Source: Nonlabens xiamenensis (GTDB lineage Bacteria; Bacteroidota; Bacteroidia; Flavobacteriales; Flavobacteriaceae). Taken from it: 64,000 nucleotides of DNA. The position numbers and the translations under genes are program-made. The notes below the pieces were generated by a model that worked only from the letters and a program-made list of their open reading frames with translations, had not been told where the DNA came from and ran no database searches. Location of the stretch: the NCBI RefSeq assembly GCF_003865345.1, contig NZ_RMVE01000002.1, positions 186,001 through 250,000 of the forward strand. Direction: 5' to 3'. Positions 8,502 through 15,881 of this stretch are shown here, in pieces (position 1 is the first letter of the stretch; the number at the start of each line of letters is the position of its first letter).

Positions 8502-9200
8502 ATGGAAGTCAACTACATCCAGCACCTCAACGCAGTTTTCAAAGCATTTCAAGAAGACAGCCGGTTAAACCCAACACACATCAGCTTATATCTCGCGTTG
8601 TTCCAATTGTGGAATCACCATCGCTTTCGCGAAAGCTTTCACGTAAACCGTGAGGATGTGATGAAGATATCAAAGATTGGATCCAAATCAACATATCATC
8701 GATGTGTCAAGGAATTGAATCACTATAATTATTTGGTTTACAATCCGTCGCACAATCCGTTCAAAGGGTCTAAAATTAAGATGCTCAAATTTGGGACAAC
8801 CTCTGGACAAGTATTGGAACAAGCTGTGTACCAAGGTGTCCCAAATCAAGGACAAGAAGTGGTACGTTCTAATAAACATATACAAACTAATCAAAACAGT
8901 TATAAACTACCCAAGCCTAAAAATGAAATTGAAGTTCTACAATTTTTTAAAAAAGAAGAGTGGCCAGAAGTCGAAGCGCAAAAATTCTTCAATCACTACC
9001 AATCCATCGGCTGGAAAATTGGCGGGAAAATTAAAATTGAGAATTGGCACGCTTCCGCGAAAAATTGGATGCTAAAAGCCGAAGAACTCAAACAAGAAAA
9101 ACATAAAAACGAGCTGTCCCAAAACGCTGCCCTGAGCTTGTCGAAGGGTCAGGACAACCTGCATACCACTCGGAACAAGAATTATAATAAACCGTTATGA
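8502..9200 (+). CDS. Element-encoded replication-initiator/DnaD-like protein (unassigned)
   Basis: A 232-residue protein common in Flavobacteriia mobile regions. The N-terminal third looks like a winged helix (ISLYLALFQLWNHHRF, then VNREDVMKISKIGSKSTYHRCVKEL). The C-terminal part contains FNHYQSIGWKIGGKIKIENW, resembling the DnaD-type C-terminal motif that contacts DNA. It overlaps the DnaC-like ATPase gene by 4 bp, a classic initiator/loader pairing. Two repeats sit inside the gene: the 14-bp palindrome (8623, read as RFRES) and a widespread intergenic-type repeat at 9130-9148 (read as ALSLSKG). The function is inferred from context and weak motifs. Confidence 0.68.
   Translation: MEVNYIQHLNAVFKAFQEDSRLNPTHISLYLALFQLWNHHRFRESFHVNREDVMKISKIGSKSTYHRCVKELNHYNYLVYNPSHNPFKGSKIKMLKFGTTSGQVLEQAVYQGVPNQGQEVVRSNKHIQTNQNSYKLPKPKNEIEVLQFFKKEEWPEVEAQKFFNHYQSIGWKIGGKIKIENWHASAKNWMLKAEELKQEKHKNELSQNAALSLSKGQDNLHTTRNKNYNKPL
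8623..8636. repeat. Palindrome GCTTTCGCGAAAGC
   Basis: Exact copy in the DnaD-like gene, read as RFRES. Confidence 0.95.
9130..9148. repeat. REP-like repeat embedded in coding sequence
   Basis: CCCTGAGCTTGTCGAAGGG is a hairpin-forming repeat that I recognise from intergenic regions of many bacteria, including Bacteroidota. Here it lies in frame near the 3' end of a gene, encoding LSLSKG. Confidence 0.6.
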
Positions 9201-9880
9201 AAACACCGGAAACCATATTCGACCCAAAGAAACCTCATATCATTATTGAAGGCGCTGTAGAGTATAAACTCGGTACTTTTGACGGAAGCTTTATCCAATA
9301 CGATTTCGCCAGCATCGCTCGCTACATTGATGCAAAAGGAAAGCTGCTTTTCGGAAAGAACTTCAAACTCTACGATGAAGACAAGCAACTTCTGTACAAG
9401 CTCTGCAGTTACTTCGTAGCTGACGCGACCGAATGTAAAAAGTATGATATCGACATCGATAAAGGCCTGCTTTTGACTGGTCCAGTAGGATGTGGTAAAA
9501 CCACATTGATGCGGTTGTTGCCGCATATCGTACCGCACAAGCGTGGCTACAACTTCATTCCGTGCCGGAATATCGTTTTTGGTTTTAACGGTGTAGGCTT
9601 TAAAATGATCCAAGACTACGAAGACCACAAATCCTATTGTTTTGATGATTTAGGTGTAGAGCACGTAGGCCGTTATTACGGCAAGGACTGCAACGTGATG
9701 GGCGAAATTCTCATTTCACGGTACGACATATTCAAACAGAAAGGCATCAAAACACACATCACCACAAACCTCAATGCAGACGAGCTGCAAGAGAAATACG
9801 GCGAGCGAGTTAGGTCACGTATGCGAGAAATGTTTAACCTTATTTCGTTTGATGAGAATAGTGTGGATAAAAGAAAATAA
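9197..9880 (+). CDS. DnaC/IstB-like P-loop ATPase
   Basis: A 227-residue AAA+ ATPase. The Walker A motif is GPVGCGKTT and the Walker B is YCFDDLG, followed by sensor-like THITTNLNADEL and the arginine-rich RVRSRMREMF, all as in helicase loaders of the DnaC/IstB class. The gene overlaps the preceding gene by 4 bp (ATGA), so translation is probably coupled. It likely loads helicase at an element origin, or helps mobilisation. No transposase is adjacent, which argues against an IstB role. Confidence 0.82.
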   Translation: MKTPETIFDPKKPHIIIEGAVEYKLGTFDGSFIQYDFASIARYIDAKGKLLFGKNFKLYDEDKQLLYKLCSYFVADATECKKYDIDIDKGLLLTGPVGCGKTTLMRLLPHIVPHKRGYNFIPCRNIVFGFNGVGFKMIQDYEDHKSYCFDDLGVEHVGRYYGKDCNVMGEILISRYDIFKQKGIKTHITTNLNADELQEKYGERVRSRMREMFNLISFDENSVDKRK

Positions 9881-9917
9881 ATTATCAATTGGATTTTAGA
9901 ATGAGTAATTTTGTAGT

Positions 9918-10802
9918 ATGTTTTATAGAAGAAAAATAGTATTTGCGTTGTTAGAGCAGTTTGATGGTGGATTAGAGAGAACAAGGCTACAAAAGCTTAT
10001 TTTTCTGTTGTCACAACGCCAATCAAAACCCAATTACGAGTTTATCCCCCACCGTTTTGGTTGTTACTCATTTTCCTTGAAGGCAGATTTGGATGTTATG
10101 GCACAGCGCGAATGGTTAGCCTTTGATAACAAAACCTACAGTCCGGCAATAGAGAAAAAATACTATGCTGAACTCAATGCTATGGATAAGCAAATCGTTC
10201 TTGAAACAATTTCCAACTATGGTCAAATGAGTACTCGCGCTGTAACTACTCATACTTATATAAACTTTCCATATTTCGCATCACGGAGCACCATAGCAGA
10301 TGAAATTTTACCATCTAAATACCTTGAAAAAGTTCATAATGCTCGTAATATGGACTTTACAAAAATGTTGTTTACAATAGGTTACGAAGGTATTTCTCTT
10401 GAAGAATACTTGAATAGATTAGTAAAGAACAACATCAAGGCCTTAATTGATGTACGTAAAAATCCTTTAAGTCAGAAGTTTGGGTTTAGTAAAAAATTAT
10501 TACAACGTTTTTGTCGCAGGTTAGATATCGATTACATCCATATTCCAGACGTTGGCATCGATTCAAGTAAGCGTAGAGAATTGAATACCCAAGATGACTA
10601 CAACATTCTTTTTGATGATTACAAAAAGACCACTTTAGAAACGTCGATAGCTGCACAAAAAGAAATCTTGGCACTATTAGAACAATATCAGCGTATTGCA
10701 TTAACGTGTTTTGAGGCTGAAACTTGCCAATGCCATAGAACACCATTAGCAGAAAAGCTGGTAACAAATAATTCATCAAAAATACCATTGAAACATATTT
10801 AA
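9918..10802 (+). CDS. DUF488 protein with an extra N-terminal domain
   Basis: A 294-residue two-domain protein. Residues 150-290 match DUF488: TIGYEG (153-158), LIDVRKNP (176-183), YIHIPDVGI and CFEAETCQCHR (264-274), with three Cys residues. Residues 1-130 form a separate domain (RTRLQKLIFLLSQ, FIPHRFGCYSFSLKADLDVM) that resembles SocA/Panacea-type domains in overall pattern, although I cannot confirm this. Function unknown. It is 2 bp from the next gene and, with it, forms a cargo pair in the island. A toxin, nucleic-acid modification or defence role is possible but only inferred. Confidence 0.72.
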   Translation: MFYRRKIVFALLEQFDGGLERTRLQKLIFLLSQRQSKPNYEFIPHRFGCYSFSLKADLDVMAQREWLAFDNKTYSPAIEKKYYAELNAMDKQIVLETISNYGQMSTRAVTTHTYINFPYFASRSTIADEILPSKYLEKVHNARNMDFTKMLFTIGYEGISLEEYLNRLVKNNIKALIDVRKNPLSQKFGFSKKLLQRFCRRLDIDYIHIPDVGIDSSKRRELNTQDDYNILFDDYKKTTLETSIAAQKEILALLEQYQRIALTCFEAETCQCHRTPLAEKLVTNNSSKIPLKHI

Positions 10803-10804
10803 CA

Positions 10805-11629
10805 ATGGCGACTACTCGAGTACTAATAACTGTTAAAACTTATCCAAACCTATCTTCGAAGTATGAGGAGTTAGTTTGTACAGCTGGTTTACTGGAAGAC
10901 GGTACTTGGATAAGGATTTATCCACTTGCTTTTCGTAAAAAGGACTACGAACAGCAGTATAAAAAATACGATTGGATAGAGCTAAATTTAGTTCCGAATA
11001 ACAGCGATTTCCGTCCAGAAAGTTATCGACCTTACTCTATTGATACACAAATTGCTATTGTCGGCAATATTGATACTTCAAATAATTGGCGCAATCGCAA
11101 AGATATAGTTCTTAAAAATGTCCGCACAAGTATAACTGACTTAATTTCGGAAGCCTATGATGAGCAGAAACGAACATCATTAGCAACTTATAAACCAAGG
11201 GAAATTATCGATTTTGTAGTTGAACCTGCGGACAGGCATTGGGATAAGCACAAAATAGCAAAACTAAAAGCAAATCGTCAGCAGGGCAATATGTTTGAAT
11301 ACCCTGAAGACCCTTTTGAAGTTGTAGACAAATTGCCGTATACATTTCGGTATGTTTTTCTTGATGAAGATGGGACAAAGAGACGTATGATGATTGAAGA
11401 TTGGGAAACGGGAGCACTTTATTGGCGGATGCTCGCTAAATTCGAAGGTAATGAATCCTTGGCGGTAGAGGCAGTAAAAAAGAAATATTTGGATGATTTT
11501 GCACGTACCAAAGATTTATACTTTTATTTAGGCACAACCCTAAAGTATCATATCCGCAAAGCCAGAAACCCCTTTGTAATTGTAGGTACTTTTACACCTA
11601 AGATTGAATTGCAAACAAGTTTATTTTAA
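10805..11629 (+). CDS. Conserved partner protein of the DUF488 gene, unknown function
   Basis: I do not recognise a named family for this 274-residue soluble protein. The N-terminal 70 residues (VLITVKTYPNLSSKYEELVCTAGLLEDGTWIRIYPLAFRK, described here in part only) look like a beta-rich ligand- or nucleic-acid-binding domain of the PUA/ASCH sort. The C-terminal half is mixed and ends in a beta strand, NPFVIVGTFTP. It starts 2 bp after the DUF488 stop, so the two proteins almost certainly act together. There is no signal peptide, membrane helix, or catalytic signature that I can name. Confidence 0.6.
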   Translation: MATTRVLITVKTYPNLSSKYEELVCTAGLLEDGTWIRIYPLAFRKKDYEQQYKKYDWIELNLVPNNSDFRPESYRPYSIDTQIAIVGNIDTSNNWRNRKDIVLKNVRTSITDLISEAYDEQKRTSLATYKPREIIDFVVEPADRHWDKHKIAKLKANRQQGNMFEYPEDPFEVVDKLPYTFRYVFLDEDGTKRRMMIEDWETGALYWRMLAKFEGNESLAVEAVKKKYLDDFARTKDLYFYLGTTLKYHIRKARNPFVIVGTFTPKIELQTSLF

Positions 11630-12003
11630 AGAAAATAGGTACTGCCATCATTACTTGATTATCAAATTTCCCCATCTTCAGCACTTACCAGCTCATCGAT
11701 CATTACCTCATTTCGCAAGCTGCATTCGTCCATTCACTCTTCACTAACAAGAGCCTATGGTTCCGCGCGGTACCAGCAATGATTACCACAAACATTCAAA
11801 ATAATAAACTAACTGCTTGGTTGATTTATAATGCATATTTTTTTTAAATCTTCATATAGATAATCATTGCTCGTACTCTTTGCCTTTGCGCGCACAATCG
11901 TCGAAAGATTTGTCTTTCAATTGAACAACAGTAATAGCATTAACATTCGGGAAGGCAGGTAATAAGGTGTGCGCCAGTTGTTCCATTTTGTTCCATAAAA
12001 CAA

Positions 12004-12079
12004 CCCGACAAGGGTATATAAACAGGCATCAATATTTAGTATAAAAAATTGACCATTCGTTAAGCCTGCCCTTGTCGGG
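12004..12079. repeat. 11-bp inverted repeat pair
   Basis: CCCGACAAGGG (12004-12014) and CCCTTGTCGGG (12069-12079) are perfect complements 54 bp apart in gene-free DNA. Candidate uses are a relaxase or replication-protein binding site, or the stem of a structured RNA. Confidence 0.6.
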
Positions 12080-12266
12080 ACCGCCACCACGTCCATCACG
12101 TCATCCAAGTGTACTGGCTTGTTTTATTCCACACATTCCACGCCTTCTGCACTCGCGGCTACTCTTGTCCCTTAGAATCCCAAATAGGACGGCTATCGCC
12201 GGCATAATTAGTAAGGGACAACCGCCGCTTCACGTTTTGCGAGCCTGCGTGTCGCTGCGGGCTTAT

Positions 12267-12291
12267 ACGGTGTCACATTTTTTGATACCGT
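12267..12291 (+). terminator. Terminator-like hairpin
   Basis: ACGGTGTCA and TGATACCGT form a 9-bp stem with one G-T pair and a 7-nt loop, followed by TTTAATAAA. It may end a non-coding transcript, since no gene stops nearby. Confidence 0.4.
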
Positions 12292-12630
12292 TTTAATAAA
12301 CACTTGGGAATGGCATAACGTCCTACAGCCGTAACACAGATAAGTGTTACCGCTTCCGTCCTGACAAGTAAGAGCTGTACCTTCCTTCCGCGACTTCCTA
12401 TCGTCAGACACTACACTCACGCACAGCACTTACCCATATCAAGAAACCTCATCCTTCCATTAAAAAGAATCAAAAAACTGCGCCACCTAGTGTACAACAT
12501 AGCCGTGACCGCCTTCCGTGCCTACAGGCGCCCACTCACGGCACCCTTGCTCATCTCGCAGGCGGCTCGCGCCTTTTGGATTACCTGCTTGATAAAAATT
12601 CGTAGATTGCTGTATAAAACATTTACTATT

Positions 12631-12870
12631 ATGAGTTTAGATAATTACGATATGTACAAGGATGGCGACAACTGGGCTATAAAAAAGCGTGGTAATGATA
12701 AAAATACTAAAGTGTTTAAAGACTTGAATAAAACCGAAGCCACGCAACAAGCCGCAGCTCTTTTGAAAGAAAAAGGCAATGCATCCTTAAAAATTAGAAA
12801 AGAGAACGGCCAGATTCAAGAAGAAAGAACTTATCCGCGTTCTGCTGACCCAAAAAATTCACCTGGTTAG
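12631..12870 (+). CDS. DUF2188 domain protein
   Basis: A 79-residue protein; the ATG at 12631 is preferred over the longer frame from 12490 because homologues begin at this point and the upstream codons look non-coding. The pattern DNWAIKKRGNDKNTKVF, KTEATQQAAALLKEKGNASLKI and ENGQIQEERTYPRSADP matches DUF2188, which contains paired repeats of unknown function common as cargo and in stress-related genes. The protein is highly charged and soluble. It stands alone, 30 bp or more from any recognised signal. Confidence 0.8.
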   Translation: MSLDNYDMYKDGDNWAIKKRGNDKNTKVFKDLNKTEATQQAAALLKEKGNASLKIRKENGQIQEERTYPRSADPKNSPG

Positions 12871-13185
12871 AATCGATTAGAATAAAAAAAGGCCACAAAT
12901 ATAGTTGGCTTCCTACGGCCAACGCTATGATGCAGTAAAGTTCAGGCCTGTCGGTTTTGAAAAAAATAATGCGCCGAAGAAACGCATCATTTTTTTCAAC
13001 CCTTTATCGGTCGGTCGCAAGATTTTTACCAAAAAACTTGACAGCATCGCCACGCCACCAGAGAGATTGCTTTCTTTTTTTGTTTTTCTTTTAAAATAAT
13101 ATTGGTGGGCTTTGGTAGTAAGTAGAAACATCCTGCTAAAAGAAAAACCCTAGAACTAATTCCAGGGTTTACTCAATTACCGATG
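12871..13185. other. Gene-free segment with hairpins
   Basis: No supported gene. It contains a symmetric hairpin at 12958-12994 (AATGCG/CGCAT flanked by A and T runs), which could terminate transcription in either direction after the DUF2188 gene. It also contains the terminator of the minus-strand cassette at 13142-13170. Confidence 0.5.
13142..13170 (-). terminator. Terminator of the DUF5675 cassette
   Basis: A stem of about 11 bp with one mismatch (AAACCCTGGAA with TTCTAGGGTTT on the minus strand, 4-nt loop) followed by a T-rich tract lies 16 bp past the last minus-strand gene. It marks the end of the four-gene transcript. Confidence 0.7.
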
Positions 13186-13416
13186 TCATTTTCGTTTACG
13201 CTTTTTTACCTGCCGATTGGTACTTCGCGAAAGTATCTTTTTAATACGGTTCTTAACCAAAATCTTGAGAAGTAAAGACACTATGAAACTGATAGTCGCA
13301 CCGAATACTGCCATAATTGCTGAGGTCAAGAAGCTCTCACTGTCAATACTCGGAACAGTAGCAGCGATAGTACCACCAAAAGTGCCCATTATCGTTGGAA
13401 GATATCGGTGTGGCAT
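13186..13416 (-). CDS. Small two-helix membrane protein, last gene of the DUF5675 cassette
   Basis: A 76-residue protein with two hydrophobic segments (about residues 7-22 and 30-53) and a strongly basic tail (KNRIKKILSRSTNRQVKKRKRK). Size and layout resemble small holin-like or membrane-anchor proteins, but I recognise no family. It starts 5 bp after the previous gene of the cassette and is followed by a terminator, which supports it being real. Confidence 0.6.
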   Translation of the reverse strand: MPHRYLPTIMGTFGGTIAATVPSIDSESFLTSAIMAVFGATISFIVSLLLKILVKNRIKKILSRSTNRQVKKRKRK

Positions 13417-13421
13417 AGCGA

Positions 13422-13706
13422 TTACTTTTCATTCCTACTTAGACGGGAATCAGTTTTGCCTATATCCTCAGACTTTTCTTTTTTCGCTTTCGCGGAAGCG
13501 GAATCATCTGAAACTACTGCTTGACTTACAGCTGTGGCAACCGTGCCAGCGACGGTCATATAGGTTGCGACGGTTACAACAGCTGCAGGAAGTGCGATGG
13601 GAGCTGCGATAATGGCACCGCCAGCGGTGGCCAATGCGATACCTATATTTCTCAAAGTCTTGAAAAACTTCGGTGTTGGTTTTTTATAACGTTGTACAAG
13701 GTTCAT
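13422..13706 (-). CDS. Small Ala/Val-rich hydrophobic protein of the DUF5675 cassette
   Basis: A 94-residue protein. Residues 18-65 form one long or two short hydrophobic segments rich in Ala, Val, Gly and Thr; the tail (SAKAKKEKSEDIGKTDSRLSRNEK) is charged. It could be a membrane or holin-like protein. A one-mismatch copy of the 14-bp palindrome (13486) encodes part of the tail. It lies 4 bp after the DUF5675 gene in one transcript. Confidence 0.6.
   Translation of the reverse strand: MNLVQRYKKPTPKFFKTLRNIGIALATAGGAIIAAPIALPAAVVTVATYMTVAGTVATAVSQAVVSDDSASAKAKKEKSEDIGKTDSRLSRNEK
13486..13499. repeat. Palindrome, one-mismatch copy
   Basis: GCTTTCGCGGAAGC in the small hydrophobic protein gene of the DUF5675 cassette. 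Confidence 0.85.
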
Positions 13707-13710
13707 TGTA

Positions 13711-14106
13711 TTAAGATTTTATAGTTAATGTTACTTTTTCTTTTCGGTCATAGGCTTGATAGCAGAGCGATAACAGCTTCTGCAATGCAGCGCGGGATAA
13801 CCAGCCCGTTCCAATGCCTGAGAGTTGCGAAACTGGCGATAGACAGCCGCGCAGTTCCTTTGCGGCATCATTTGCAGGGTGTATGAGAATCAAACTACGA
13901 CCAGGAACGTTCAAAATGTGAAGATGATTTCTAAACCGCTTCGAAATTCTCGGTACAACCTCATAAGCGCCTTCCGGAACACAAGAAACATTCCGCCGAT
14001 TGTCCTGCCAAGGCAGCTCAATCGTAAAGCAGATGAATCTGCCATTAATGAAAAGGGCACCGTTGGTACCCTTTTCAAAATAGCTTCGCTTCAGGATGAG
14101 GTCCAT
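13711..14106 (-). CDS. DUF5675 family protein
   Basis: A 131-residue protein that matches DUF5675. Its pattern includes FTIELPWQDNRRNVSCVPEGAYEV, RISKRFRNHLHILNVPGR and ILIHPANDAAKELRGCLSP. The HPAN...LRGC arrangement recalls the His...Gly-Cys active site of L,D-transpeptidases, so a peptidoglycan-related activity is conceivable; this is my inference and not an established function. It has no signal peptide. The gene is 1 bp after the 251-residue gene and 4 bp before the hydrophobic one, so the four genes form one operon. Confidence 0.82.
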   Translation of the reverse strand: MDLILKRSYFEKGTNGALFINGRFICFTIELPWQDNRRNVSCVPEGAYEVVPRISKRFRNHLHILNVPGRSLILIHPANDAAKELRGCLSPVSQLSGIGTGWLSRAALQKLLSLCYQAYDRKEKVTLTIKS

Positions 14107-14107
14107 C

Positions 14108-14863
14108 TTAAACCTTATCTACATTTGCAACTGAAAGCGCATTAAATGCACCATTTTTCAACGAATACATCTGCCCGTTCACTTGCTGATAGAATTCGAT
14201 TCCAACCACCTGCACAATCGGCAACGCCGATCCAGCTGGAAGAGCGATCGCAAGGTTGATGGCTGCGGTGTTTGCACCGTCATACGGCAAAATTGCCGTC
14301 TCAGCACTCTCGAAGCTCGAGGTCTCATTTGCAAAGTCAAGCTCTGCAGCACCAGTTACAACTTTGAAGTGTGTAGTTCCACCAGGAGCAGCAATTCGCA
14401 CCGCTGGTGCAAATGGTGCCAAGTTCAATTCCACATCGCCAGTTGCACGGTCGAGAGTGGTGGAATAAGGAGCAAACAAGGTTGCACCAAGTTTCCCATT
14501 GAGGTTGAACTCAAAGCCTTGTAGCGTTGCCATATCACCATCTTCGATAGTTCTGGCGCCACGCTCGTTGACCGTGTCCGTTTTGGTTACCGCAACAAGT
14601 GCTTTGGTCAATCGACTTACCACACGTTTATCTTTTGCATTTTGCAAAAGCACACGGATTGCATTGCGGATGACTTTGCCGCCTTTGCCGGCACGTCCAA
14701 ATTCAGACCCATTCTCACGCGTTCTTTGAAACGCTGGATCATTGGCGATACGATTGGCATCCACACCACCTTTGGTGCGCGCCAAGTGCCCGTCAGAGCT
14801 TTTGTAAAAGGAAATGTCGCCGAGTGTTCCCTTTAGTTTGATAATACCAGTTTGTCTTGCCAT
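14108..14863 (-). CDS. Conserved Bacteroidota protein heading the DUF5675 cassette
   Basis: A 251-residue protein of a type I have seen repeatedly in Bacteroidota next to DUF5675, without a known function. The N-terminal third is basic and conserved (IIKLKGTLGDISFYKSSDGH, GGVDANRIANDPAFQRTRENG, EFGRAGKGGKVIRNA), the rest is predicted beta-rich with low charge (FEFNLNGKLGATLFAP, APGGTTHFKVVTGAAELDF). There is no signal peptide or membrane segment. Such a layout is compatible with a self-assembling structural protein, but that is speculation. It is the first gene of the minus-strand operon, divergent from the small gene at 15021. Confidence 0.7.
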   Translation of the reverse strand: MARQTGIIKLKGTLGDISFYKSSDGHLARTKGGVDANRIANDPAFQRTRENGSEFGRAGKGGKVIRNAIRVLLQNAKDKRVVSRLTKALVAVTKTDTVNERGARTIEDGDMATLQGFEFNLNGKLGATLFAPYSTTLDRATGDVELNLAPFAPAVRIAAPGGTTHFKVVTGAAELDFANETSSFESAETAILPYDGANTAAINLAIALPAGSALPIVQVVGIEFYQQVNGQMYSLKNGAFNALSVANVDKV

Positions 14864-15020
14864 TTTTAAAAATTTTATGATTACTCAACAAATCAAAGTA
14901 GATTTGTAAGGAAAGAGAAATAACCCATACCACCTCAGCCGATTAGCACAATTTTTGCCGAGAATTACCTATACTTCAAGCAAGGATTCGCTATGGATGA
15001 AGTATAGATAGTGTATCACT

Positions 15021-15224
15021 ATGAAGATTTTAAGAGCCTGCATATTCCCAAAAGACGTGCATTGCCTAACTGGCAGAAGCGAACGCTATGGCAGGAAGCT
15101 TTTAAATGATATTAGAAGGCACTTTGATAAGCAATCCCATCAGTTTGTAACCGTCAAAGAATTCGCCGAATATAGCGGCATAGAAGAGGAAATTATCACA
15201 GAATATTTACAGCAAGTTTCATAG
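15021..15224 (+). CDS. Small conserved protein with a helix-turn-helix-like pattern
   Basis: A 67-residue protein of a type widespread in Bacteroidota genomes. The first half (LRACIFPKDVHCLTGRSERYGRKLLNDIRRHF) and second half (FVTVKEFAEYSGIEEEIITEYL) both look like short helical DNA-binding units, as in small excisionase-like or adaptor proteins. It is transcribed away from the DUF5675 cassette and shares a 157-bp gap with it, so it might regulate that operon. No family name can be given with confidence. Confidence 0.6.
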   Translation: MKILRACIFPKDVHCLTGRSERYGRKLLNDIRRHFDKQSHQFVTVKEFAEYSGIEEEIITEYLQQVS

Positions 15225-15424
15225 TATTTAGTGCTGTTTATGTAGGTTTGAATACTGGAAATTGTTATCTTTATATAGTCTTGAAAGTATCAAAACAATT
15301 CAAGCAAGTTCATTAAAAATGGTAGTTAATCGGTCAGTTGTATATCTTGACTAACTGTTTAAGCCCTAAAAATACTGCATAATGCGTGGTTTTACGGCAA
15401 TCCTGTCGAGGTCACGAATGAATA

Positions 15425-15501
15425 GTTCAATAAGAAAAAACGCCAAGCTTGCTTGAGCGTTTTTTTGTTTGAAGTATTCTCAAAGCGGAGCTTTGCAGGA
15501 T
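15425..15501. repeat. 77-bp direct repeat, copy 1, with a terminator hairpin
   Basis: The segment begins GTTCAATAAG and ends GCTTTGCAGGAT. It differs from the copy at 15596-15672 at one base. Inside is an A-tract/T-tract hairpin (AAAAAACGC and GCGTTTTTT around CAAGC/GCTTG), a bidirectional intrinsic terminator. It is followed by a small extra hairpin (CAGGAT/ATCCTG) not shared by copy 2. Confidence 0.9.
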
Positions 15502-15595
15502 GCGCGAAGCGAATCCTGTTTGTGAAATTCTATAATCAATAAAACATCCTCCTCAAATGGTTTGAACTTCGCCCCTTCCAGGTCAAGAACAAACC

Positions 15596-15672
15596 GTTCA
15601 ATAAGAAAAAACGCCAAGCTTGCTTGAGCGTTTTTTTGTTTGAAGTATTCTGAAAGCGGAGCTTTGCAGGAT
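15596..15672. repeat. 77-bp direct repeat, copy 2, with a terminator hairpin
   Basis: Second copy, 171 bp from the first and 76 of 77 bases identical. The two flank a short unique segment between the island-like genes and the sugar porter. They may be a local duplication, or traces of insertion or excision at the island edge. The remaining part of the 15225-15881 gap shows no gene. Confidence 0.9.
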
Positions 15673-15881
15673 CTATCATTTTGGCAAAGTCATCAATAAA
15701 TAGAAAAAGGTCATAAGGTTTTATCAGGTAAGTAAATGGTTAACGGGAATCTTTTACCTATAAATAGTAAGGATAATTTAGGGGCTGGGTGCTATACATT
15801 TTTAATAACTGATGATAATACCTTTAGATCTATTAAATTCGTAAATTAAGTTGAAGGTCAGTCGTTCTTAAAATTACACTT

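Larger units (their letters stand above)
11630..12630. other. One-kilobase gene-free, hairpin-rich region of the island
   Basis: No convincing coding frame is present. Much of it (about 12060-12600) is visibly richer in G and C than the flanks. It holds an 11-bp inverted repeat (CCCGACAAGGG at 12004-12014 and its complement at 12069-12079, 54 bp apart). It also holds a 9-bp-stem hairpin at 12267-12291 followed by TTTTAATAAA, and an inverted repeat AACACTT/AAGTGTT at 12299-12305 and 12342-12348. The region could be an origin of transfer or replication, a structured RNA, or remnants of lost genes. The sequence alone does not decide. Confidence 0.6.

Noticed and set aside
12072-12296. A 74-residue Pro/Arg-rich frame in the gene-free island segment
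   Set aside because: Low-complexity composition, no start signal, and overlaps hairpins.
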